A stretch of 47,028 nt of DNA from an uncultured Oscillospiraceae bacterium (GCA_910585155.1 CAJUEC010000015.1:1-47028), one strand, 5' to 3'. Shown: positions 24,097-32,039, counted from the stretch's first letter. Notes: generated by a model from the letters alone, not told the origin. Program-made: numbers and translations.

Positions 24097-26724
24097 TCAT
24101 CCTTTCTCAATTTCCCGCAGCGGGCAGGCGGCTGTGTGCGTCCCGCTGTGATAGACCGTTTCCGTGCCGTCGGGGAGGGTGAGCCGGCACGTCGTCCCCA
24201 TGGGGACCTGGACGGTGACGGAGAACACGCCGTCCTCCATCCGCCAATCCACCGACGCCTGGCCGTAGGGGGTGCGCACCGACCCCTTGGCCCAGGTGAG
24301 CCCGCCGCCCAGCACTGGCTTGACGGCAAAGGTCCTGTACCCCGGCTCCACCGGCTCGATGCCCGCCACCCGGCGGTAGAGGAAGTCGCCCACCGCGCCG
24401 AAGCCGTAGTGGTTGTAGGAGATCATCATGTCGGTGCCGTCGTCGCCGATGGGGCACACGCCGTTCTCATCCAGGCCGTCCCACCGCTCCCACACGGTGG
24501 TGGCCCCCATCTTGATCTCGTACAGCCAGGAGGGGCACTTGGTGTTCAGCAGCATCCGATAGGCGGCGTCCGCCCGGCCGTTGTCCGCCAGGGCGAACAG
24601 GATGTAGGGGGTGCCGGGGAAGCCGGTTCCGATGCACCAATCGCCCCGCTCCACCAGCTTCACCAGATTGTCCACCGCCTTGGCCTTGACCTGGGCGCTG
24701 GGGAACATGTCCAGGTACAGGGGCAGCACGTAGGCGGTCTGGAACTCCTCCAGCAGCCTGCCCTCCCCGTCGGTGAGCACCGAGCAGTAGGCGTCCGCCG
24801 TCTTTCGGCTCAGCTCCCGGTAATAGGCGGCGTCGGCCTCCTCCCCCAGGATGTCCGCGATTTGGGCCACCAGGGCGCTGGTATTGCACAGGGAGGCCGT
24901 CCCCGTCCACTTCACCCGCCCCTGCCACTGGCTCATCTTGGGCACGTCCGGGGCCACCCAGTCGCCGAAGCCCAGCACGCCGGGCATGTTCCAGATGTAG
25001 CGGTTCTTGCCAAAGCCGAAGCCGCACCAGAACCGGCACGCCTTGACGTACTTCTTCATCACCGGGTACATCCGGCGCAGGAGCTCCACGTCCCCCCGGG
25101 CCCGGTACTCCGCCCAGGGGACCAGCACGCAGGCGTCCCCCCACCAGGCCACCGCCATCCGGGGCATGGTGGTGGGGAAGCCGAAGCCCTGCACCGGCAC
25201 CGTGTTGGGGATGCCGCCGGTGGGCAGCTGCTCGGCCTGGACGTCCAGCAGCCACTTGTCTAAAAACCGGCCCATGTCGAAGTTGTAGCAGGCGGTGGGG
25301 GCGAACACGGCGATGTCCCCCGTCCAGCCCATCCGCTCGTCCCGCTGGGGGCAGTCGGTGGGTATGTCCACCAGGTTGGACTTGGCGCTCCAGGTGAGGT
25401 TGCTCTGGAGCTGGTTGACCATCTCGTTGGAGCAGGAGAAGCTGCCCGTCTGCTCCAGGTCGGAGTACAGCGCCACGCCGGTGACCTCCACATCCGCCTC
25501 GTCGATGCCCTCCACGCTGATGTACCGGAAGCCCATGTAGGTCAGCCGGGGGGAGTAGACCTGCTCCCCGTCCGCGCAGGTGTAGGTGGCGGCGGCCTTG
25601 GCGGTGCGCAGGAACTGGGTGTTCAGCGAGCCGTCCGGGTTCAAAATCTCCGCGTGGCGGACGGTGACCACTTGGCCCCGCTTCCCCCGCAGCTTCAGCT
25701 CCACCACCCCGGCGAAGTTCTGGCCGAAGTCGTAGATCAGCGCGCCGGAGGGATCCCTCCCACACAGGCACTCCCTCGGGCCGGAGACCTCTCCCCCCGG
25801 GGCGGCCGTATACTGCCTCCAGGGGACCGGGGCGAACCGCTCGCGGGCCCTCACCGGCGCGCTGTAGTCCGCCGTGATCCTGGGGCTCACCCGCAGCCTT
25901 TCCGGGGCGGCCCGCCGCCAGTGGACGTCCTCCGCCCGAACGGTGGCGTCGTAGGTCTCGCCGTCGTAGAGGTCCGCCATTTTGTACGGCCCCTCCTCAG
26001 TGACCTCCCAGCTGCCGTCGGTGCCCACGGTCTCCACGCCGCCGTCCTCAAAGGTGAGGCGCAGCTCCAGCAGCAGGGCCTGCCGGTCGGCGGTGATTCG
26101 GTTGAGCCGGCTGTAGATGAAGCTGCCCACCGCCCAGCCCCCGGCCACCACCACCTGGATGGTGTCGTCCCCGGTGAGCAGGTCCGTCACGTCGTAGGTC
26201 TGGTACTGCAGGTTGGTCTGGTAGGAGGTGAAGCCGGGGGCGAAGTAGCGGTCCCCCGCCTTCCGGCCGTTCACCGTCAGCTCGTAGATGCCCATGGCGG
26301 TGGCGTAGATCCGGGCGGAGGCGATCTTCTTGTCCGTCTTCACCCGCCTGCGGAAGGTCATGGGCCTGGGGGAAACCCGTTTTTCCGTGAATTTGTAGTC
26401 CGGGTCGCTGATCCACTGCCCCGTCCAGGGGGTGTCCAGCCGCCCGGTCTCGAAGGTGAGCCGGGCCTGGGCCCTCTCCCCGGCGTCGTCCTCCGCCTCC
26501 AGGGCGGCGGTGTAGACGGTGAAGGGCTCCAGCGGCGCCCCGCCGTAGGGAACGGCGATCTGCCCCTCCGCCTCCCCCTCCCAGTCCCCCACCCGGAGGA
26601 CCGCCCGCCGGAGGGCGGCGCCCTCCCGGCTGCTGTCCAGGGCGAAGGAGAACCGGGGCCGCCCCACGTCGGTGACGCAGCCCTGCGCCAGCCCCTCCAC
26701 CGTAAAACGCGTGATGTTCAGCAT
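24097..26724 (-). CDS. GH78 alpha-L-rhamnosidase, intracellular
   Basis: An 875-residue enzyme predicted to release terminal L-rhamnose. It has N-terminal beta-sandwich regions (Bac_rhamnosid_N-like: SARIYATAMGIYELTVNGRK, YQTYDVTDLLTGDDTIQVVV) and a concanavalin-like block (GALIYDFGQNFAGVVELKLR). An (alpha/alpha)6 barrel follows, with the acidic signature DCPQRDERMGWTGD near residues 455-468, and then a C-terminal sandwich (TFAVKPVLGGGLTWAKGSV). There is no signal peptide, so it acts in the cytoplasm. ATG 26724 (MLNITRFTVEGLAQG) follows GGGAGG; the longer frame crosses the promoter. It is first in the operon with transporter and GH3, and the freed rhamnose would enter the rhaBAD pathway. Confidence 0.93.
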   Translation of the reverse strand: MLNITRFTVEGLAQGCVTDVGRPRFSFALDSSREGAALRRAVLRVGDWEGEAEGQIAVPYGGAPLEPFTVYTAALEAEDDAGERAQARLTFETGRLDTPWTGQWISDPDYKFTEKRVSPRPMTFRRRVKTDKKIASARIYATAMGIYELTVNGRKAGDRYFAPGFTSYQTNLQYQTYDVTDLLTGDDTIQVVVAGGWAVGSFIYSRLNRITADRQALLLELRLTFEDGGVETVGTDGSWEVTEEGPYKMADLYDGETYDATVRAEDVHWRRAAPERLRVSPRITADYSAPVRARERFAPVPWRQYTAAPGGEVSGPRECLCGRDPSGALIYDFGQNFAGVVELKLRGKRGQVVTVRHAEILNPDGSLNTQFLRTAKAAATYTCADGEQVYSPRLTYMGFRYISVEGIDEADVEVTGVALYSDLEQTGSFSCSNEMVNQLQSNLTWSAKSNLVDIPTDCPQRDERMGWTGDIAVFAPTACYNFDMGRFLDKWLLDVQAEQLPTGGIPNTVPVQGFGFPTTMPRMAVAWWGDACVLVPWAEYRARGDVELLRRMYPVMKKYVKACRFWCGFGFGKNRYIWNMPGVLGFGDWVAPDVPKMSQWQGRVKWTGTASLCNTSALVAQIADILGEEADAAYYRELSRKTADAYCSVLTDGEGRLLEEFQTAYVLPLYLDMFPSAQVKAKAVDNLVKLVERGDWCIGTGFPGTPYILFALADNGRADAAYRMLLNTKCPSWLYEIKMGATTVWERWDGLDENGVCPIGDDGTDMMISYNHYGFGAVGDFLYRRVAGIEPVEPGYRTFAVKPVLGGGLTWAKGSVRTPYGQASVDWRMEDGVFSVTVQVPMGTTCRLTLPDGTETVYHSGTHTAACPLREIEKG

Positions 26725-26774
26725 GGTGTACCTCCCTGTGTTCAGAATCAGAGCGGTTGAATGATTGTGAGAAA

Positions 26775-26780
26775 AGTATA
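26775..26780 (-). promoter_or_regulatory. -10 element of the rhamnosidase operon promoter
   Basis: TATACT on the minus strand, about 50 nt before ATG 26724. No consensus -35 is seen. The expected -35 position touches one of the repeated operator-like sites. Confidence 0.45.
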
Positions 26781-26802
26781 GCAAGTCTCCATTCATTTTT
26801 GG

Positions 26803-26867
26803 GTGAATTTTCACAAGCAGTCGGATTTGGCGCACAAGCGGCAAACGAATTCGTGAATTTTTACAAG
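26803..26867. promoter_or_regulatory. Paired operator-like repeats upstream of the rhamnosidase gene
   Basis: Two 15-nt sites, GTGAATTTTCACAAG (26803-26817) and GTGAATTTTTACAAG (26853-26867), differ at one base and are exactly 50 bp apart, about five helical turns. The first has a dyad (GTGAA, two bases, TTCAC). The proximal copy borders the -35 region of the operon promoter. This looks like repressor sites capable of looping, LacI-like in style. The binding protein is not in the window. Confidence 0.5.
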
Positions 26868-26905
26868 AAAAGAGCCCGGGAATTTGGCAAATTGCCAAAC
26901 CCGGG
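26866..26905 (-). terminator. Terminator of the second two-component operon
   Basis: CCCGGG plus TTTGGC arms (26875-26888 and 26894-26905, with a 2-nt bulge) form a hairpin. TCTTTTCTTG follows on the minus strand. It lies directly after the kinase stop at 26913. Confidence 0.75.
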
Positions 26906-26912
26906 CCCCTCT

Positions 26913-28262
26913 TCACGATTCCATGTCCTTTTTCGCGGGCTCCCCCTTCCCCGCGGGGATGGGGATGACAATGCCCAGGGTGAACCAGCCCTTTTCCGCC
27001 TGGACGGTCACGGACCCCCCATACCGCTCCGCCGTGGCCTGGATGCTCTTCAGGCCGTAGCCGTGGAGCGCCTTGTCCGGCTTGGTGGTCCGGGGCAGCT
27101 CCCCCTCCACCACCAGGCTGTCCAGGCAGCGGTTCTCCACCTTCACGCACAAAAAGCCCTTCTGCCGGGCCACCGACAGCCGGATCAGCCGCTGTTCCCG
27201 GTCAGCCAGCTTGCTCACCGCCTCAATGGCGTTGTCCAGGGCGTTGCCGAACAGGGCGCTCACCTCCACCACCCCCATGAAGCCCAGCGCCTCTCCGTCC
27301 GCCAGACTGGTGAGGGTGATCCCGTGGTCCAGGCAGTAGGAGCTCTTGGCGGTGAGAATGGCGTCCAGCACCCTGTTCCCCGTCTGGTTCTGGCTCTCAT
27401 AGGCCCGGATGTCCCGCTCAATCTGATCCAGGCAGTCCAGCTTCTGCTCTGTTCCCAGGTCCGCCCGGAGCACGGCGATCTGGTGCTTCAGGTCGTGGTA
27501 CTTTCGGTTGACCATGTCGATGGACTCCTGGCTGCGCTGGTAGTTGGCGTATTGCAGGTCCAGCACGCCCTGAAGGGCGTTCACCTCCCGCAGGGCGCAG
27601 AACTCGCACAGCTGGAGGTGGTAGGCGTACAAGATGGCCACGCCCCCCAGGTAGGCGATGGTGCGGATGGTGAAGGCGTCCGCCTCCGCCGTGGCGGCAA
27701 AGGGGGTCTCCACCGTGGAATAGCTCAGGCTGCTCAGGATATAGATGACCAGGGCCACCGCCGCCGCCCCCAGACAGGAGGGCCGCGTGATGGACAGCTC
27801 CTGCATCTCCCGGCGGTGTCCCCGCTCCAACAGCCACATCACGGCATAGACCGCGCACCCCAGCGCCAGCATAAAGACCGTCTCCGCCCAAAAGGGCTCC
27901 AGCCAGGGAAGCCGGGGGCGGTAATAGCTGTACAGCTGCCAGGCCAGGGACACGGTAAAGCCCCCCAGGATGAAGGCCCGGGCGCAGTAGTACAGGCGGC
28001 TTCGCAGGTCCCCCCGGTACAGCAGGGCGAAGGGTAGCAGGGTCAGCCCGGCAAAGCCCGCCATGCCCAGGTTGAAGGCCAGCCCGTTCAGCGGGGCAAG
28101 CACCCGCATATAGCACAGCTGGGCCGCCAGCTGGACCAGGGCGGCGGTCGCCAGCCCCCACCTCCCCCGCCGCAGGGGCAGCAGGCTCACGTACAGCAGG
28201 CAGGACTGCCAGTGAAACAGGGCGGTCCAGATGAAGGGGACGTTGTGCAGCTCGCCGCTCAT
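26913..28262 (-). CDS. Sensor histidine kinase, AgrC-like (GHKL family)
   Basis: A 449-residue sensor. Residues 10-210 contain about six hydrophobic segments. The linker holds the phosphoacceptor helix VNRKYHDLKHQIAVLRADLG. The GHKL ATPase follows, with N box LFGNALDNAIEAVSKL and G box HGYGLKSIQATAERYGG. ATG 28262 overlaps the regulator stop (ATGA), so the long upstream extension is rejected. The last about 30 residues are hydrophilic (ending PAKKDMES). It is typical of peptide- or signal-sensing kinases of Clostridia. No signal gene is adjacent. It partners with the LytTR regulator just upstream. Confidence 0.88.
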   Translation of the reverse strand: MSGELHNVPFIWTALFHWQSCLLYVSLLPLRRGRWGLATAALVQLAAQLCYMRVLAPLNGLAFNLGMAGFAGLTLLPFALLYRGDLRSRLYYCARAFILGGFTVSLAWQLYSYYRPRLPWLEPFWAETVFMLALGCAVYAVMWLLERGHRREMQELSITRPSCLGAAAVALVIYILSSLSYSTVETPFAATAEADAFTIRTIAYLGGVAILYAYHLQLCEFCALREVNALQGVLDLQYANYQRSQESIDMVNRKYHDLKHQIAVLRADLGTEQKLDCLDQIERDIRAYESQNQTGNRVLDAILTAKSSYCLDHGITLTSLADGEALGFMGVVEVSALFGNALDNAIEAVSKLADREQRLIRLSVARQKGFLCVKVENRCLDSLVVEGELPRTTKPDKALHGYGLKSIQATAERYGGSVTVQAEKGWFTLGIVIPIPAGKGEPAKKDMES

Positions 28263-28969
28263 TGCCCCACCTCGTTGATATAGCGGTTGAAGGCGGCCAA
28301 AAACTCCTTCCGCCGGGACCGGCTCACCTGCACCGTGGTCCCGTGGACCACCGCGTCCCCGTCCGTCACGCCCTCCACGTGCTCCAGGTTCACCAGCAGC
28401 CCCTTGCCGCACCGGAAAAACCAGCCCCCCGCCAAGCTCTCCTCCACCTCTTTCATGGTCCCGGTGCCGCTCAGCCTGCCGTCCGCCGTGTAGTAGCTCA
28501 GGCTGTGGCCGTCCGCCTCAATATAGTAGACCCGAGCGCAGTCCACCCGCTGGGTCCCGCTCTTGCTGCTGACGGACAGGTAGCGGCGCCTGCGGCGGCG
28601 CAGCCGCTCCAGGGCCCGGCCCATGCTCTTGGCAAAGGCAAAGTAGGACACGGGCTTGAGCACGTAGTCCAGCGCGTCCACCTCGTAGCCCTTCACCGCG
28701 TAGGAGGCCAGACTGGTGATGAATATGATGAGCACCTGGTCGTCCAGCTCCCGGATCTCCCGGGCGGCGGTCATGCCGTCCACAAAGGCCATCTGGATGT
28801 CCATCAAAATCACGTCGTACTGGGCCCGGTAGCTGCCGATGATGCTGTCCCCGTCCTCAAAGGCGCAGACCTTGAACTGCTCCCCCGTCTCCCGGGTGTA
28901 GCGCTCCAGATAGTCCAGAATCTGCCTCCGGCACCCGGAATCGTCCTCTACCACCGCAATATGGGTCAT
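28259..28969 (-). CDS. LytTR-family response regulator
   Basis: A 236-residue regulator. The receiver domain has EDD at 8-10, phosphoacceptor D57 in DVILMDIQMAF and Lys in DALDYVLKPVSYFAF. The LytTR DNA-binding half (about 130-236) has VYYIEADGHSLSYYT and FFRCGKGLLVNLEHVEGV. A very basic linker (RLRRRRRRYLSV) joins the two domains. ATG 28969 is chosen because GGGAGG lies 8 nt upstream and the receiver starts right there. Targets are unknown. It is separated from the rhamnosidase operon by a terminator, so a link to glycoside use is only positional. Confidence 0.9.
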   Translation of the reverse strand: MTHIAVVEDDSGCRRQILDYLERYTRETGEQFKVCAFEDGDSIIGSYRAQYDVILMDIQMAFVDGMTAAREIRELDDQVLIIFITSLASYAVKGYEVDALDYVLKPVSYFAFAKSMGRALERLRRRRRRYLSVSSKSGTQRVDCARVYYIEADGHSLSYYTADGRLSGTGTMKEVEESLAGGWFFRCGKGLLVNLEHVEGVTDGDAVVHGTTVQVSRSRRKEFLAAFNRYINEVGQ

Positions 28970-29081
28970 CGCACACGCCTCCCCACCAAAAATCCTGCAA
29001 TACACAAAGCATTCCTGCGGCCTTTTCCCCGCCGTCTTCTCCCGCAAATCCGAATACTTCGGCGATTGATACCTTTTTAAT

Positions 29082-29090
29082 TTTATAGCA
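29082..29090 (-). promoter_or_regulatory. Extended -10 promoter of the second two-component operon
   Basis: On the minus strand TGC is followed by TATAAA (29087-29082), an extended -10 about 115 nt before ATG 28969. The -35 region is poor. The rest of 28970-29250 shows no gene. Confidence 0.4.
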
Positions 29091-29252
29091 TTTCAGGGAA
29101 AAAGCAAGGACGTGATTAAATTTTGTCCCATTCTTTTTTGCGGATTCTGTGTCCGCCCGCCTTGCGCCGGCAGTTCTGCTGAAAAAAATCGCCGCAAGCG
29201 GTGCGGCGCCTGCGGCGGAGACTGTTGTGTCAAAAGGGTGCGCCCTGACTTT

Positions 29253-29290
29253 AAAAAAGCCGGGGCAAGCGATATATCGCTTGCCCCGGC
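29253..29290 (-). terminator. Second terminator downstream of tRNA-Ser, perfect palindrome
   Basis: A 32-bp perfect palindrome (29259-29290, arms starting GCCGGGGCAAGCGATA) is followed by six T residues on the minus strand. Its T run and the sequence after it (TTTTTTAAAGTCA) match those of the hairpin at 29405-29443, so the two look like duplicates. Confidence 0.7.
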
Positions 29291-29332
29291 GTGTCTTAAT
29301 GCGGCAAAATCACTTTTTCGCCCCACCAAACC

Positions 29333-29373
29333 GGGACCCCCGCAAAGCCGTCCTTTGGCTTTGTGGGGAGAGG
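29333..29373. repeat. Dispersed 41-bp hairpin repeat, copy A
   Basis: A 41-nt unit starting GGGACCCCCGCAAAGCC and ending GTGGGGAGAGG. The arms CCCCGCAAAGCC and GGCTTTGTGGGG form a hairpin. It matches 39 of 41 bases at 40208-40248, inside the MITE-like element. It lies between the two terminators after tRNA-Ser. Confidence 0.7.
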
Positions 29374-29404
29374 CGCCGCAGCAAAATGAGCCAGCGGTGA
29401 CTTT

Positions 29405-29443
29405 AAAAAAAGTCGCCGCAAGCGATATGACGCTTGCGGCGAC
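29405..29443 (-). terminator. Terminator directly after tRNA-Ser
   Basis: GTCGCCGCAAGCG (29412-29424) and CGCTTGCGGCGAC (29431-29443) form a 13-bp perfect stem. Seven T residues follow on the minus strand. It starts two bases after the tRNA 3' end. Confidence 0.9.
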
Positions 29444-29444
29444 G

Positions 29445-29535
29445 TGGCGCAGCGGGAGGGATTCGAACCCTCGAGCGGTTTCAGCCGCTACACGATTTCC
29501 AATCGTGCTCGTTATGACCTCTTCGATACCGCTGC
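29445..29535 (-). tRNA. tRNA-Ser (anticodon GGA)
   Basis: A complete 91-nt tRNA can be folded by eye: acceptor GCAGCGG with CCGCTGC; a D arm with a 3-bp stem (TCG/CGA); an anticodon stem CACGA/TCGTG with loop TTGGAAA (anticodon GGA, codons UCC/UCU). A long variable arm (TAGCGGCTGAAACCGCTC), as in serine tRNAs, and a T arm GAGGG-TTCGAAT-CCCTC follow. Discriminator G and an encoded CCA end are present. It has its own promoter (29589-29616) and terminator. Confidence 0.97.
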
Positions 29536-29588
29536 AAATCGGTGGTGAAGTCACATGATCACGCCAGCTGACCTGCGGCGCAACGCCT

Positions 29589-29616
29589 ATTATAACAGCT
29601 TTTTCGCGAATGTCAA
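29589..29616 (-). promoter_or_regulatory. Consensus promoter of tRNA-Ser
   Basis: A perfect TTGACA (29616-29611) and TATAAT (29594-29589) on the minus strand are spaced by 16 bp, about 54 nt upstream of the tRNA 5' end. The -35 overlaps the stop codon of the symporter gene. Confidence 0.9.
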
Positions 29617-31016
29617 GTGAATTCTTCCCAATTTTCTGTTTTCTTTTCGCGGGCCCCCGCCCAGCCCCGCAGCAGGTGCAGCGCCTCGGGGGCCAGGAGC
29701 AGAAGGGCGGCCAGATTGGGGATGGCCAGCAGGCCGTTGAAGGCGTCCACCAGTCCCCACACCGCGGCCAGCTCCCCCACCGCCCCCAGTATGATGCAGG
29801 CGGGAAAGACCAGATGGAACAGCCCCAGGGCCCACCGGGCTTTTGTGAGCGTCTCCAGTCCCCGCCGCCCGTAGTACCCCGCCCCCAGCAGGGAGGTGAA
29901 GGCAAAGAGGGTCAGGCAGACCGCCACAATCCACTCCCCGGCCTCCCCAAACAGGGCGGAGAACCCGGCGGCGGTGAGGGAGGCGCCCAGCATTTCCTCG
30001 GGAAGGGCCCCCGCCTCCAGCAGGGCCAGCGCCTGGACCGGGTCGTACACCCCGGAGGTGAGTATGACCAGAGCGGTGACGGTGCAGATCACCATGGTGG
30101 CGAAAAACACCTCAAAAATGCCCCACATCCCCTGGCGGGCGGGGTGGTCCACATCGGCGCAGGCGTGGGCAATGGCGGACATGCCCAGCCCCGCCTCGTT
30201 GGTGAACACCCCGCGGGCCACGCCGTAGCGCAGGGCCGCGCCCATGGCATAGCCCCCCGCCACCGCCCGGGGGGCCAGGGCGTAGGTGAAAATCTGCTCC
30301 ATGGCCCGGGGCAGGGCCTGATGGTTGACGGCGATCACAGCCAGACCGCCCCCCACAAACAGCAGCGCCATGGCGGGCACCAGCAGCTCGCACAGCCTGC
30401 CGATGCGGCGGATGCCCCCCGCCAGCACCACGGCGGTGACGACGGCCAGCACCACCCCCACCACCCGGCGGTCGGCCCCAGCGGCGGTGTCCAGAACGGC
30501 GGCGATGGAGTTGGCCTGGGCCAGATTGCCCCCGGCCAGGGTCTCCGCCACGCAGAACAGGGCGAAGAGCTTGGCCAGCCAGGGCAGGCGCAGGCCCCGG
30601 CTCATGTATTCCATGGGGCCGCCCCGCCACTGGCCGTCCTCCCCCATCACCCGGTGGCGGACGGCCAGAATCTTCTCGGCGCAGCCTGTCATCATCCCCA
30701 AGAGGGCGGAAATCCACATCCAGAACACCGCCCCAGGCCCGCCGTAGACAATGGCGGTGGCCACACCCGCGATGGAGCCGGTGCCGATGGTGGCGGCCAG
30801 GGCGGTGGACAGGGCCTGAAGCTGGCTCAGCCCCCGGCCCCCCCTCCCCTTCCCGTTCCGCCGGAACAGGGAGCCCACGGTGGTTTTCCACCACACCGGC
30901 AGGCCGAAGAGCTGGAAAAACCCGGAGCCCAGGGAATAGCACAGCCCCACCGCCAGAAACGCCGCCAGCAGCGGCCCGCCCCACAAAAAATCCCCCAGCG
31001 CCTGCAAAAAAGCCAT
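29613..31016 (-). CDS. Alanine/glycine:cation symporter (AGCS family)
   Basis: A 467-residue transporter with about 10-11 membrane segments that imports alanine or glycine with Na+ or H+. Family signatures are present: TIGTGSIAGVATAIVYGGPG, DGQWRGGPMEYMSRGL, and ARGVFTNEAGLGMSAIAHAC. The C-terminus ends in a Lys/Glu-rich tail. The start at ATG 31016 (MAFLQALGDFLWGG) has GGGAGGGG about 8 nt upstream; a longer frame runs through a large hairpin and is rejected. It lies downstream of folT on the same strand, but a 20-bp hairpin separates them. The tRNA-Ser promoter begins at its stop codon. Confidence 0.93.
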   Translation of the reverse strand: MAFLQALGDFLWGGPLLAAFLAVGLCYSLGSGFFQLFGLPVWWKTTVGSLFRRNGKGRGGRGLSQLQALSTALAATIGTGSIAGVATAIVYGGPGAVFWMWISALLGMMTGCAEKILAVRHRVMGEDGQWRGGPMEYMSRGLRLPWLAKLFALFCVAETLAGGNLAQANSIAAVLDTAAGADRRVVGVVLAVVTAVVLAGGIRRIGRLCELLVPAMALLFVGGGLAVIAVNHQALPRAMEQIFTYALAPRAVAGGYAMGAALRYGVARGVFTNEAGLGMSAIAHACADVDHPARQGMWGIFEVFFATMVICTVTALVILTSGVYDPVQALALLEAGALPEEMLGASLTAAGFSALFGEAGEWIVAVCLTLFAFTSLLGAGYYGRRGLETLTKARWALGLFHLVFPACIILGAVGELAAVWGLVDAFNGLLAIPNLAALLLLAPEALHLLRGWAGAREKKTENWEEFT

Positions 31017-31038
31017 GCCCGCATCCCCTCCCATGTGG

Positions 31039-31083
31039 AAGAGCTTCCGCACAGCCGCCCCCTGCGGCTGTGCGGAAGCTCTT
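31039..31083. repeat. 20-bp perfect hairpin in the symporter leader
   Basis: Arms 31039-31058 and 31064-31083 (core GAGCTTCCGCACAGCC) pair perfectly with a 5-nt loop. There is no T run on the minus strand; on the plus strand only TTATT follows. It lies between the folT stop and the symporter ribosome site, so it may protect or separate transcripts. It is not a clear terminator. Confidence 0.65.
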
Positions 31084-31137
31084 ATTGGAAGGTATGCGGA
31101 CAGGGGATTGGTTATGCGGCTTGGGCGGGACGGGGCG

Positions 31138-31824
31138 CTACTGCTCCCAGGGGTCCCTTCCCTGCCACCCGGAGCGCGGACTGTTTCCCGGCTCCGCCCC
31201 CTGGGCGGCGGAGCGCTCCAGGGGCTTCCACAGCCGCAGGCGGCCCGCCTGGCTGGGCAAAAAGCCCATGCGGTGCAGAACGGGCAGCAGGGCGGCAAAC
31301 AGCGCCGCCAGCATGACCACCTGCACCGGCAGCATGATGGCGTTTTTCACGGCGCTGCCGGCCACGATGGCCCCGTAGCCCTTGCCGCCGGAGTACCACA
31401 GCCAGGTGCCCAGCCCGCCGATGAACACATTCTGGAGGTTGGTGGCCAGCTTGGCCAGGAAAATGCGCAGCACCGTCACCTCCGCCCGGTAGAGGAACAG
31501 CGCGTAGGTGAACACCCCCAGCATGGTGGTGAAGATGTAGAAGGGGTTGTAGCCCCCGGTGGGGTGCATGAAATAGGAGACGGTGTCCTCCACAAAGCCG
31601 AACAGCAGGGCGTTCACCGGGCCCCCCACCAGGGCGCACAGCGCCCGGGCCAGAAAGCCCCAGGTAACCCGGATGTTGTTCACCACCGGCACCGACTGCA
31701 GGTAGCTCAGCGCCACGCAGGCGGCCACCATCAGGGCGGAGAACACCAGGGTGCGCAGCTTTTTGGCGTCCCGGACGGCACACTGCCAGTAGGCGCGGGA
31801 GAAGGGCGTTTTGAAGATTTCCAT
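31138..31824 (-). CDS. folT: Folate ECF transporter S component
   Basis: A 228-residue membrane protein of the ECF folate-specific substrate-binding family. The stretch ALMVAACVALSYLQSVPVVN, then VTWGFLARALCALVGGPVNALLFGFVEDTVSYFMHPTGG and LATNLQNVFIGGLGTWLW, is typical of FolT. It would bind folates outside and work with a shared EcfA/EcfT module encoded elsewhere. ATG 31824 follows a perfect AAAGGAGGT site. The call is strongly supported by the tetrahydrofolate riboswitch in its leader. The C-terminus has a polar tail of about 35 residues beyond the last helix. Confidence 0.93.
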   Translation of the reverse strand: MEIFKTPFSRAYWQCAVRDAKKLRTLVFSALMVAACVALSYLQSVPVVNNIRVTWGFLARALCALVGGPVNALLFGFVEDTVSYFMHPTGGYNPFYIFTTMLGVFTYALFLYRAEVTVLRIFLAKLATNLQNVFIGGLGTWLWYSGGKGYGAIVAGSAVKNAIMLPVQVVMLAALFAALLPVLHRMGFLPSQAGRLRLWKPLERSAAQGAEPGNSPRSGWQGRDPWEQ

Positions 31825-31910
31825 GAAAAAAGACCTCCTTTTTTGTTCGGCAGCACCCAAAAACGGGTATGCCGCACATAGGAAGTCCAAAGGACGCAGT
31901 TCCACCATGC

Positions 31911-32029
31911 GGCAGCGGGATGCGGAGGGCGCACTGCAACCGTTCGGTGTTTCGTCCGGCGGACAACTCCCCGTCCCGCCGGCACTTTTGGGGATTGGAC
32001 ATCCCCTACACACGCGCTCCTACTCTGCC
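31911..32029 (-). promoter_or_regulatory. Tetrahydrofolate (THF-I) riboswitch controlling folT
   Basis: On the minus strand the element opens GGCAGAGTAG and closes CATCCCGCTGCC, so GGCAG and CTGCC form P1 next to the conserved AGTAG and CATCC/CCG strands. Inside are AAGTG, a P3 stem CCGGCGG/CCGCCGG with a GGGGAGTTG-containing loop, and ACGAA, in the class I THF order. An extra 7-bp hairpin (GGGGATT-type arms, loop GTCC) is inserted before AAGTG. Downstream (31912-31840) two overlapping hairpins compete: one reuses the P1 3' strand (TGCCGCAT with ATGTGCGGCA), and the other is CGGCATACCC with GGGTGCTGCCG just before the ribosome site. THF binding normally lowers folate uptake gene expression; the exact switch here is not resolved. 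Confidence 0.85.
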
Positions 32030-32039
32030 TATTGCAGAT

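Noticed and set aside
31895..31906. T-box-like sequence GGTGGAACTGCG in the folT leader
   Set aside because: No convincing T-box stem I or specifier loop, and the whole leader fits a THF riboswitch; the likeness is probably chance.
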